Source: Chitinophagaceae bacterium (GTDB lineage Bacteria > Bacteroidota > Bacteroidia > Chitinophagales > Chitinophagaceae). From it: a stretch of DNA of 64,000 bases. Below are positions 32,684 to 41,500 of this stretch, piece by piece (positions within the stretch are counted from its first letter, which is position 1; each line of letters opens with the position of its first letter). The position numbers were made by a program, and so were the translations under genes. Under the pieces are notes generated by a model. It worked only from the letters and a program-made list of their open reading frames with translations. It did no database searches and was not told the DNA's origin. Location of the stretch: assembly GCA_947455215.1 (NCBI GenBank), contig CANGNA010000019.1, forward strand, positions 1-64,000. Reading direction: 5' to 3'.

Positions 32684-32986
32684 ATGAAACGATTTAGAAT
32701 TGCCCTTGTCCTGTCATTTATTTACCTGGCATTGGGTAACATAACAGCAATAATAGGCGCGAAAAACGCTTCTAATGCATTCTTCAATTCTGGTTTTGTC
32801 GAGACATTGTTTGCGCCATACACTTTTGTTGCGGGCATGTCTACATTCGCGGGCTGGGACATCCTATCCTTTATTTTAGAAATTGTAATATTCCTTATTA
32901 CTCTACCATTCTTCTACTTTATAGTATTTATGTATCAAAATATTAAAGAACAAATCAAAAACCGTAAACAAGCTCCCAATAAATAA
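32684..32986 (+). CDS. small membrane protein, 100 aa
   Basis: 100 aa with hydrophobic segments at residues about 6-24 and 60-85 (ILSFILEIVIFLITLPFFYFIVFMY) and a basic C-terminal tail (NIKEQIKNRKQAPNK). Unrecognised family. It is A/T-richer than its neighbours, monocistronic, and may be a recent arrival. Confidence 0.55.
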   Translation: MKRFRIALVLSFIYLALGNITAIIGAKNASNAFFNSGFVETLFAPYTFVAGMSTFAGWDILSFILEIVIFLITLPFFYFIVFMYQNIKEQIKNRKQAPNK

Positions 32987-32998
32987 GGCGAACCTGAA

Positions 32999-33006
32999 TA
33001 TCTTTG
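32999..33006 (+). promoter_or_regulatory. -7 element TATCTTTG
   Basis: TATCTTTG lies 29 nt before the ATG of the acyl-CoA reductase gene. Confidence 0.4.
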
Positions 33007-33035
33007 CACGATAGCAAGACGCGACAATCATTAAA

Positions 33036-34025
33036 ATGAATATTGAAAGAAGAATAGACCTGCTGGCGAACCTGGGTAGCTGGATGCAGATGAATGATAT
33101 TGGCTGGCAGGAGGCTAAAATAAGGGCGGCGCATAAGAACGCGTGGTTCACCGATGAGCATATAGAGCTCGCCGTGGCCAACATCATCAATACCTTTTTG
33201 CGCAAAGAGCTCTTGCAGCAATGGGTGGGTAACTATACCCTGCCCTCTGCCTTTAAATCGGTGGGCATTGTGATGGCGGGCAACCTGCCGCTGGTGGGTT
33301 TTCATGATTTTGTATGCGGTTTTGTGAGCGGTCACCAGTTGCGATTGAAGCTATCATCGAAAGATGAGGTACTGCTGCCCTACCTGCTGGGTAAGCTGGG
33401 GGAATGGGAGCCTGAGGTACTGGAACAGGTGCATATAGAAGAAATGCTGAAAGGCTGTGATGCGTATATAGCGACCGGCAGTAATAATACAGCCCGCTAT
33501 TTTGAACAGTATTTCGGTAAGTATCCTAATATCATTCGTCGCAACCGTACTTCTGTAGCCGTATTAGATGGTACGGAGACTGAGGCTGAGCTGGAGGCGC
33601 TGGCAGACGATGTGTACCTGTATTATGGCCTTGGCTGCCGTAACGTAACGCAGGTGTGTGTGCCCCGCGACTATAACTTTGAACTGTTGCTGAAGGCGTT
33701 TAACCGCCATAATGGTTATGCTGACCTGAACAAGTATAAGAACAATTACGATTATCACCTGGCCATATACCTGCTGAACCGTGTGCCGTATATGAGCAAT
33801 GAGTCGATACTAATGGTGGAGAATAATATGCCTTTCTCGGCCGTGAGTGTGCTGCATTACAGGTATTACGATGACAAGCAGGCGATAACCGAAGAGCTAC
33901 AAAACAGCCCGGATATTCAGGCCATGATAGGCCATGGGTTGATCCCGTTCGGCCAGTCGCAGAAGCCATCGCTGAGCGATTATGCGGATAACGTGGATAC
34001 CATGGCGTTTTTGTGTGGGTTGTAG
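33036..34025 (+). CDS. LuxC-like acyl-CoA reductase
   Basis: 329 aa, aldehyde dehydrogenase superfamily of the LuxC type. Conserved stretches: FKSVGIVMAGNLPLVGFHDF (a Rossmann-like entry), KLSSKDEVLLPYLL, ATGSNNTARYFEQYF, IIRRNRTSVAVLDG and the probable catalytic Cys in YYGLGCRNVTQV. LuxC reduces activated fatty acids to aldehydes for bioluminescence; the shorter Bacteroidota homologues have no lux genes around and an unknown physiological role (perhaps an aldehyde or alcohol lipid step). Cytoplasmic. Confidence 0.87.
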   Translation: MNIERRIDLLANLGSWMQMNDIGWQEAKIRAAHKNAWFTDEHIELAVANIINTFLRKELLQQWVGNYTLPSAFKSVGIVMAGNLPLVGFHDFVCGFVSGHQLRLKLSSKDEVLLPYLLGKLGEWEPEVLEQVHIEEMLKGCDAYIATGSNNTARYFEQYFGKYPNIIRRNRTSVAVLDGTETEAELEALADDVYLYYGLGCRNVTQVCVPRDYNFELLLKAFNRHNGYADLNKYKNNYDYHLAIYLLNRVPYMSNESILMVENNMPFSAVSVLHYRYYDDKQAITEELQNSPDIQAMIGHGLIPFGQSQKPSLSDYADNVDTMAFLCGL

Positions 34026-34040
34026 GTCTATTGGAGATGT

Positions 34041-34098
34041 CTCTTAAGCCATCGGGTTGAAACCCGATGCTGGTATAGCCGGCCCTTACAGGGCCTTT
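34041..34098 (+). repeat. R-family repeat, first copy in block
   Basis: atcgggttgaaacccgat, gctggtatagcc, ggcccttacagggcc; perfect stems. Confidence 0.85.
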
Positions 34099-34310
34099 CA
34101 TCTTGTGATGTGTGGGTTGGCTACAAACATTTTGCCCTGTAGGCAATGAGGTGTTTTGTGGTCGGGTTTGTGGGGGTGTCTTTCGCTCTTTCAGAGCTTG
34201 CACGTTTTTGGTGTATTTCCCCGGGACTACATCCCGGGCTATTGTCTTTCGCTCTTTCAGAGCTTGGCTGGTTATAGAAAATATACAGGTTAACATCGTC
34301 GTGCAATCGC

Positions 34311-34368
34311 CTCTTAAGCCATTGGGTTGAAACCCGATGCTGGTATAGCCGGCCCTTACAGGGCCTTT
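34311..34368 (+). repeat. R-family repeat, second copy in block
   Basis: attgggttgaaacccgat with one G-T type wobble; otherwise identical to the copy at 34041. Confidence 0.85.
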
Positions 34369-34564
34369 CATCTTGCCAGGTGTATTCGCAAGCGAGACGC
34401 TTGCATGGGTTGGGACGAAGCGGGACGCTTCGACCAGTGTTGGGATAGCCGCCCCACTCCTACCAAAGGCAGACAGGCAGGTTAATTATATTTCATTTCA
34501 GCCATCAGGAGATGGCCTACTCCTTGGACGAAATTACAAATTTCGCCCAACTGATTTTTGGGGC

Positions 34565-34651
34565 CTCTTAAGTCATCGGGTTGCCTCCTTCGCGTAAAGC
34601 TACGGCGGCTGAGAGAAACCCGATGCTGGTATAGTCGGCCCTTACAGGGCC
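34565..34651 (+). repeat. R-family repeat with 31-bp insertion
   Basis: Hairpin 1 is split after atcgggttg by about 31 bp (contains cgcgtaaagctacggcgg) before gaaacccgat resumes. Linker gctggtatagtc and hairpin 2 are intact. Confidence 0.8.
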
Positions 34652-34901
34652 ATTCGTCTTGTGATGTGTGTTGCATACCTACGGCATGCTATCTGTATTG
34701 GGGTGTGTTGGCTACAAACGTTTTGCCCCTATGGGGCAATGATGTGGTTTGTAGTTGGGTTTGAGGTGAGTGTCTTTCGCTCTTTCAGAGCTTTTTTTTC
34801 TGGGTGTATTTACCCGGGACTGCATCCCGGGCTATTGTCTTTCGCTCTTTCAGAGCTTGGCTGGTTGTAAAAATATCTATGTTAACATCGTCGTGTAATT
34901 G

Positions 34902-34957
34902 CCTCTTAAGCCATCGGGTTGAAACCCGATGCTGGTATAGCCGGCCCTTACAGGGCC
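34902..34957 (+). repeat. R-family repeat, fourth copy in block
   Basis: Same sequence as the copy at 34041 through both hairpins. Confidence 0.85.
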
Positions 34958-35096
34958 TTTCATCTTGTGATGTATTGTATACTTTCGGCATGCTATAATA
35001 AGCCTCACCCCGACCGTCTCCTAGGGAGAGGGAGGTGTTATCGTTCCGACACGATGCCGGCTTTGGTATACAATTGGTGTTGTTTTTGTTGTTGGT

Positions 35097-36365
35097 TTAT
35101 TGAGACCTGATAATGTTCAGTCCTATGGTGCATTCCAGGCAGCGGTGATTGATGCAGTAGTTGTTGTACAGTTGTATGAGTGCCTGGCTTTGGGCGGCGT
35201 TGGCGGCCTGCCAGCCGTTTTCCTGCCACAAGGCGGTAATGTTGTTCTTTTCCGCAGCTACTGATTCCAGCAGGGCCAATGCGCGTTCGCCGAGGTCGCT
35301 GACGCCCTGGCGCGATGCGAACAGGAATTGTATGGGTGCTATGGTATTGATGATGATATTATGCACCGACGACCTGCCCAGGCTTTTGGGTGCGGGGTGT
35401 TCATGCGCCTCATCGAACCGGAAGTGGTTGTTCCAGTATTCGCTGGCGGTGACATCGAGCAAGGGTTCTATCTCTTTTATGGTATGTGTTTCCACTATCT
35501 GCGAGAACAGGTGCTCCGACTTATGTATGAGCATGGCAAACTGTGCTATGCGCACTGTAGGAAAATTGGCAGGGCGCATCCTGAGGAACTTCCACAGATG
35601 GGCGGCTATGGGTGATAGCTTGTATTTTTTGCGCAGGTAGTTGTACTCATCCTGTAGCAATTCGGGATAACGATCGTTGAATGATCCTTCCAGCATACCT
35701 GCCTGGCCGAACAGTAAGGCTTCTATTTGTTGCAGATTGTCGCGGTGGCGACCCAGTACATTGAGTGGTATGGAGCGTGCCAGCAACATAAAGGGCGTAG
35801 CATTGGTCTTGAACCCAAAATTGGCTGCCATACGCCAATAAAGGAGATTGCGCCAATCTTCGGCAGAGTTTTCCAGTAGTACATTCCAGTCGCTGAGCTT
35901 CATTTCCCAGCGTTCAGCGAGCAGGCGGCTCATCCATCCCTCTTTTGTAATATCGCGCACGCCGCTATGTTGCCCGGCGCAGGGCAGTGATGCCTTGGCG
36001 CCCATCAGCACCTCGTATTTAGGGATAACGTGCGACGGTATCTGGCTGTTGAGTACCAGCACAGGTGTGTTGGGTGCCACATCGGCCACATCATCCTCGT
36101 AAACAACATGCAAAATAAGGTTGTGATAAGACGGATCGTCCTGGTGGCCGTGCTTCAGCCAGTCGCTGCTTTTGATATGTAGTTCTATATTGCCAACCAA
36201 CGTGGTATTGCCTACTTTGATGCGCGCCTCGAGAAAATCGGGACCCGCATCCCTGTTCAACTTGCCAGGGTGAATGACCGTCAAAGGTTCGCCGGCTGTA
36301 GTGGCCAGGCCGGCAGGTGCATATAGCGAGTATTGCCAGATGAACTGGTAAAGGGCTTCTGTCAT
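35097..36365 (-). CDS. DUF2851 family protein
   Basis: 422 aa. The N-terminus (EALYQFIWQYSLY), the HPGKLNRDAGPDFLEARIKVG block and VGNIELHIKSSDWLKHGHQDDPSYHNLILHVVYEDD are the hallmark of DUF2851, a family largely confined to Bacteroidota. It is predicted soluble and cytoplasmic. The Asp-Phe-x-Glu-Ala-Arg, Glu-Leu-His and His-x-x-Asp-x-x-Tyr-x-x-x-x-Leu-His-Val-Val arrangement looks like a PD-(D/E)xK-type nuclease core, but this is my inference. Cys pairs near the C-terminus (CINHRCLECTIGL) may bind a metal or cluster. Neighbour on the same strand: the MFS transporter gene, 28 bp upstream. Confidence 0.87.
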   Translation of the reverse strand: MTEALYQFIWQYSLYAPAGLATTAGEPLTVIHPGKLNRDAGPDFLEARIKVGNTTLVGNIELHIKSSDWLKHGHQDDPSYHNLILHVVYEDDVADVAPNTPVLVLNSQIPSHVIPKYEVLMGAKASLPCAGQHSGVRDITKEGWMSRLLAERWEMKLSDWNVLLENSAEDWRNLLYWRMAANFGFKTNATPFMLLARSIPLNVLGRHRDNLQQIEALLFGQAGMLEGSFNDRYPELLQDEYNYLRKKYKLSPIAAHLWKFLRMRPANFPTVRIAQFAMLIHKSEHLFSQIVETHTIKEIEPLLDVTASEYWNNHFRFDEAHEHPAPKSLGRSSVHNIIINTIAPIQFLFASRQGVSDLGERALALLESVAAEKNNITALWQENGWQAANAAQSQALIQLYNNYCINHRCLECTIGLNIIRSQ

Positions 36366-36393
36366 GGTGTACAGATCGATTTAAAGCGTATAA

Positions 36394-37626
36394 TTATTCT
36401 TCGATAAAATTAAGGTCTTTGCCGAAAGTTTCCTCGGTCAGGAATACGGCAATGGTGCTGATGGTCATCACTATGGCACCGGTTATAGCACCTGCGGTGA
36501 TGAAACTGTAATGCAGATCGGACTGCAGCCGGCCAAATAGTAAAATGATGATCGGTAAAGAACCACGCACCATATTAGGCACTGTGGTGGCTGCGGTAGC
36601 CCTGAGGTTGGTGCCGAAATGCTCGGCAGCCATGGTAACGAACAGCGCCCAGAAGCCCGTACCAAAGCCCATAAGCGCGCAGATGAGGTACATATTGGCA
36701 GCGGTGCCATTGTGCTGCTGAAAGTAGAGCACGATGCCTAATATAGTTATTGCGTAAAATATATACAGCGCCTTCTTGCGACTTTTGAGCCAGTGGCTGA
36801 TGAGGCCGATCAGGATGTCTGCAATGGATATAGCTATATAGGCAAACATCACGGCCTTACCCGGCTGTACCTTTTCTGCGATGCCAAATTCTTTACCGAA
36901 CTTGTCTGAAACCTGTATGAGCAGGCCGATAACATACCATGTAGGCAAGCCAATGAGGATGGCCAGAATATACTTACCGAACCGCTTGCGACGCGTAAAG
37001 AACATCCAGAAATCACCTTTACGTACCTCTTTGTTTTGCTGAACATGCGCGTACATGCCGGATTCGAACACGCTGACGCGCATGGCCAGCAATGCCAGAC
37101 CAAGTCCGCCACCTATGTAAAAACATACGCGCCAGTCGAACGCCTGGGAAATAAAATAGGCGACCACTGCCCCGGTAAGCCCTATGCCAGCTACCAATGA
37201 TGTGGCTATGCCTCTTTTTTCTTTAGATATGAGTTCGCTCACCAGCGTGATGCCTGCACCAAGTTCGCCGGCCAGACCTATGCCTGCAATAAAGCGGCAT
37301 ATTTCGTATTGCTGCACGGTATGCACCATACCGTTGGCAATATTGGCCAGTGAGTATAATAATATGGAACCGAACAGCACGGAGAGCCTCCCCTTCTTAT
37401 CGCCCAGTACGCCCCAGAAGATACCGCCTATCAACAGGCCGTACATCTGTACGCTCATGATCTCCAGACCGGTCTTTACGGCTGCATCGTCTTTAAGGCC
37501 CAGGCTTTCCAGGCTGCTTACGCGCACCATACCAAACAGCAGCAGATCGTATATATCAACAAAATACCCTAATGCTGCAACAAGCACCGGGATGCTGAGT
37601 AAGCCTATAGTTTTGTTTTGCGACAT
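36394..37626 (-). CDS. MFS transporter
   Basis: 410 aa with 12 predicted transmembrane helices. The loop 2-3 signature GVLGDKKGRLSVLFGS and RFIAGIGLAGELGAGITLVSEL in helices 4-5 fit the sugar/metabolite-proton symporter group of the major facilitator superfamily. A large basic cytoplasmic loop (RRKRFGKYIL) separates the two halves. Substrate unknown. It forms a same-strand run with the DUF2851 and DedA genes. Confidence 0.88.
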   Translation of the reverse strand: MSQNKTIGLLSIPVLVAALGYFVDIYDLLLFGMVRVSSLESLGLKDDAAVKTGLEIMSVQMYGLLIGGIFWGVLGDKKGRLSVLFGSILLYSLANIANGMVHTVQQYEICRFIAGIGLAGELGAGITLVSELISKEKRGIATSLVAGIGLTGAVVAYFISQAFDWRVCFYIGGGLGLALLAMRVSVFESGMYAHVQQNKEVRKGDFWMFFTRRKRFGKYILAILIGLPTWYVIGLLIQVSDKFGKEFGIAEKVQPGKAVMFAYIAISIADILIGLISHWLKSRKKALYIFYAITILGIVLYFQQHNGTAANMYLICALMGFGTGFWALFVTMAAEHFGTNLRATAATTVPNMVRGSLPIIILLFGRLQSDLHYSFITAGAITGAIVMTISTIAVFLTEETFGKDLNFIEE

Positions 37627-37674
37627 GTAAGTTCCGATGAATGGTGTAAAGTGATGTGATGAAGGGGTATGCTT

Positions 37675-38322
37675 TTAAACTGCGGCTGTCTTCTTTTTGC
37701 CAAAGAACATTTTGAAGAGCACGGGGCCGGTAGTAACTACGATAAGGCCGATAACGATTATTTCCAGGTTCTTTTTTACCCAAGGGATATCGCCCAGCAG
37801 GTAGCCGGCCATGGTCATACTCACCACCCATGCCAGGCAGCCGAGGATATTGTAATAACTGAATTTCTTATAGTTCATATCGACCATGCCGCCAACGATA
37901 GGGGCAAAAGTGCGCACGATAGGCAGGAAGCGCGCCAGGAATATGGCCATGCCGCCTTTTCTCTCGTAGAACTCGTGTGCATCCTGAATGTACTTCTTTT
38001 TGAACAGGCGGGAGTCTTCGCGCTTCATGAGCATATGGCCGAACTTGCTGCCGTACCAGTAACCCAGTATATTACCGACTACGCCTGCCAGAGAGATCAA
38101 CGTCATCCAGTAAGCGAGGTCGATAAATACATTACCGAATTTAGGTGTGGAATTAGCAATGATAACGCCTGTGATGAACAGCAGGGAATCGCCGGGCAGA
38201 AAAAAGCCAACAAACAGACCGGTTTCGGCAAAAATGATAAACAATACCACGTAAAGACCACCGTGCGCGTTTATCCATTCGGGCTGGATCAGCTGTTTGT
38301 AGAGTTCTAAGAATTTATGCAT
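37675..38322 (-). CDS. DedA-family membrane protein
   Basis: 215 aa, DedA/SNARE-associated (VTT) family. Hallmarks: FFLPGDSLLFITG, and the Gly/Arg motif FLARFLPIVRTFAPIVGGMVDM, plus re-entrant loops between about five helices. Members act as lipid scramblases or flippases and recycle undecaprenyl phosphate in the inner membrane. It is first in a same-strand run with the MFS gene 48 bp downstream. Confidence 0.92.
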   Translation of the reverse strand: MHKFLELYKQLIQPEWINAHGGLYVVLFIIFAETGLFVGFFLPGDSLLFITGVIIANSTPKFGNVFIDLAYWMTLISLAGVVGNILGYWYGSKFGHMLMKREDSRLFKKKYIQDAHEFYERKGGMAIFLARFLPIVRTFAPIVGGMVDMNYKKFSYYNILGCLAWVVSMTMAGYLLGDIPWVKKNLEIIVIGLIVVTTGPVLFKMFFGKKKTAAV

Positions 38323-38503
38323 GCTTGATTAAGTTGCCGTGAAAATATAAAAAAAAGCGCAACCAGCCTTGGTATGTGGAAAATATAGGTGGTATTCTTA
38401 ACATTGAGCGAAGGATCCAACCGGGGGCAAATCCCAACATTTTTCCTTAATTTACAATAAATACACCCTCAACGCAGTTCTGATACTGCACTAAACTGAA
38501 TAT

Positions 38504-41500
38504 ATGTTATCACGCTTACGCCGCCTGCTTACCATAGCCCTGTTTGCTGCCCCGGCCATTGCCACTGCCCAGTACCGATTGCCATTGCGCAATGCTTCGG
38601 CTACAATCAACCCCAATACCGATAAATGGATAGACAGTACCCGTGCAACAACATTGACCACGGAGCCTGTGCTGGCCGTCATCCATTTTAATACTATGCC
38701 CACTGCCCAGCAAAAGCAACAGCTACTACGACAGGGCATCACCCTGCTGGACTACCTGCCCCCCAATAGCTTTGCGGCCCTGGTAAGGCCGGCGCAGGTG
38801 AGTGACAAAGCGGCGCTCCGCAGCATTTACGGCATAGCGACGTTCGACCCGCAGTGGAAAGCTTCTGCCTATGTATGGAAGCAGACGGCAACGGCCAAAG
38901 GTAGTACCGACCTGCTGGTGACCTTTTACCCGGTGATACCTGCCGCAGATATAAAACAGTTCCTGGCAGCAGTGGGCGCGCAGGTGAACACCAGCCCCAT
39001 GGAGCAATTCCATGCCTATAAGATAACCATAGCGGCAGATAAGGTGCATGCGCTGGCCAACTGGTACGGCGTGCAGGATATAAGCCCGGCAACGGGCATG
39101 GTGCCATTCGACTTCCAGAGCCGGCCGGCGGTGAAGGGCAATGTGGCAGTGACCAAGGGCATTTACGGGGGATACGACCTGAACGGCGATAGTATAACTG
39201 TAGGTGTGGGTGATAACGGATCGGGCATTTACCATGCTGACCTGAAGGACCGCATCACCAATTTTAACCCTGCGCCAATGAGCAACCACGGCGAACATGT
39301 GAACGGTATAGTGGCCGGAGCAGGGATAGTAGACCCTATGGCGGAAGGTATGGCACCGAACGCGAAACTGGTAGACCACCTGTATGACCAGGTGATACCG
39401 GCCACAGGTGCCATGTACTATAATTATAACATGACCATCACGAACAATTCTTATGGTGTGTTGCTGGGCGACTGTGATTATTCGGGAACGTATGATGGCT
39501 ATGCACATTATTTAGATACCCTGGCGTTGCAATACCCGCAGGTGCTGCATGTGTTTGCATCGGGCAACGATGGGTGGATGAATTGTACACCGCATCTGCA
39601 GGGCTTTGCCACCGTAGGCGGCGGCTACCAGCCGGCCAAGAACAATGTAGTGGTGGGCAGTATAACGGACTACCTGTACCAGGCGGCCGACGAATCGCGC
39701 GGGCCTACCAAGGATGGCCGTATGAAGCCGGAGATAGTAGCTGTGGGCCTGGGCGCCTACTCTACCATAGGCGTAGACAATTACGAATGGGCGGCGGGTA
39801 CGAGCATGGCCGCACCACAGGTGGCAGGTGGCCTGGCAGTGCTCTCCCAGCGCTACAGGCAGCTGCACGGCGGAGCCTACCCTATGGCTGATATATTGAA
39901 AACGGTGCTACTGAACGGCGCTATGGACCTGGGCAATCCCGGACCAGACTTTACTTATGGTTTCGGCAGCATGGATATTGCCCGATCGCTGAAGATGATG
40001 GATGCCGGTCATGTTTTTACTGATACGCTTACCAGTACTACCTTTATCCGTACCTCGACAATTACCGTACCTGCCAATACAGGGCGGCTGAAAGTGATGC
40101 TCTGCTGGCACGACTACCCCGGCAGCCCATCGGCATATAAAGAACTATACAGCGACCTGGACCTGGCCGTAACGCAGCCCGATGGACACACACACCTGCC
40201 GATGGTGTGCGACCCTACCCCGGGAAATGAAAACAAGCCGGCAATAGAAGCTTATGACCACCTGAATAATGTGGAGCAGGTGACCATCAATAACCCGGCA
40301 GCGGGTACGTATACCATAAAAGTAAGTTCCGACTTTGAGCTATTCAGTGGCCAGCGATATGTGGTGGCCTATGATATCATACCCGCAGGTACGCAGCTGA
40401 CCTTTCCGCTGGGAGGCGAGCAGCTGAGCAACAGGGACTCTATCAGAATATATTGGAACACAACAACTAATGACAGCACCTTTAAAGTAGAGTTATCGAC
40501 CAATAACGGCGGTACGTGGACCACACTGGCGGCGAGTGTAGCGGGTAGTTCCCGTTATTGCCCATTCATGCCTAGTGGTATCAATTCGGGCAATTGCCTG
40601 GTAAGGGTTACTAAGAACGGCACTACAGAGGTGGCCACATCAGCGCGCTTTGCAATCACTGATGTGATGCATGTGCAGGCCAGTGCCGCGCAATGCCCGA
40701 CGTATGTGAACATACACTGGACACCAGTGCCTAATGCTACTGCCTACGAACTGTTGAAAAAGGTAGGTGCACATATGCAGGTGGTTGATACTACTACAGA
40801 TACCACCTACTCGTTCAGCGGCATGTCTGCTACCGAAAAATCTTACGTGGCGGTGCAGCCCATTGTAAATGGCATACGCGGTTACCGCAGCACAGCGGTC
40901 ATCCGCCTGGCTAACGATGGCACGTGTACCGATCCATCATCGAACGGCGACCTTATGTCCGTGAGAATAACCGGGTTGACCAATCGGCGTACGAACACCA
41001 GTACAGCACTGACCAACAGTGAGTCCTTCTCTGTGATACTGCGTAACTTGTACAGTACAGCCTGTAGTAGCTATGCGGTAGCCTATACCCTAAATGGCGC
41101 CCCCTGGACCGCGATCAGCAGCACTGCTGCAATACCAGCCAATGGCATCATCAGTGCAACGGCCAGTGGTATAGACCTGTCGGCACCGGGAACTTATAAC
41201 TTTACAGTTGCCGTTACTAACCTGGCGCTTACTGACCCGCAACATGCTAATGATACGCTGAGTTTCACCATCAATAATATTCCTAATGATACGCTGACAC
41301 TGCCCTTTACGGATGATTTTGAAAGTATGGGTGTTGTGGCCGTTACCGGGGGTGATTCCATTGGCGTATCGCCCAACGGGCACTGGGATTTTACCACCAA
41401 TGATACGGCTGGGCGCATGCGCTCATTCGTAAGTGAGACTGTGACCATCAATGGCAACCGTTCGATAAGCATGGACGAAGACCGGGCTGTGAATAATGGC

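Larger units (their letters stand above)
34026..35096. repeat. composite repeat block (R, S and T elements)
   Basis: About 1.07 kb with no gene. R copies at 34041-34098, 34311-34368, 34565-34651 and 34902-34957; S elements at 34175-34266 and 34772-34860; T-type ggctacaaac-n-ttttgcc words at about 34118 and 34708. Order R-T-S-R occurs twice in direct orientation, so a unit of about 330-400 bp was duplicated. The third R copy carries a 31-bp insertion in hairpin 1. Between the units (34377-34563) are gcaagcgagacgcttgc-type hairpin words. Confidence 0.8.

Noticed and set aside
34026-35096. Possible CRISPR array
   Set aside because: Repeats are few, long, unevenly spaced and hairpin-forming, with no unique spacers of constant length and no cas genes.
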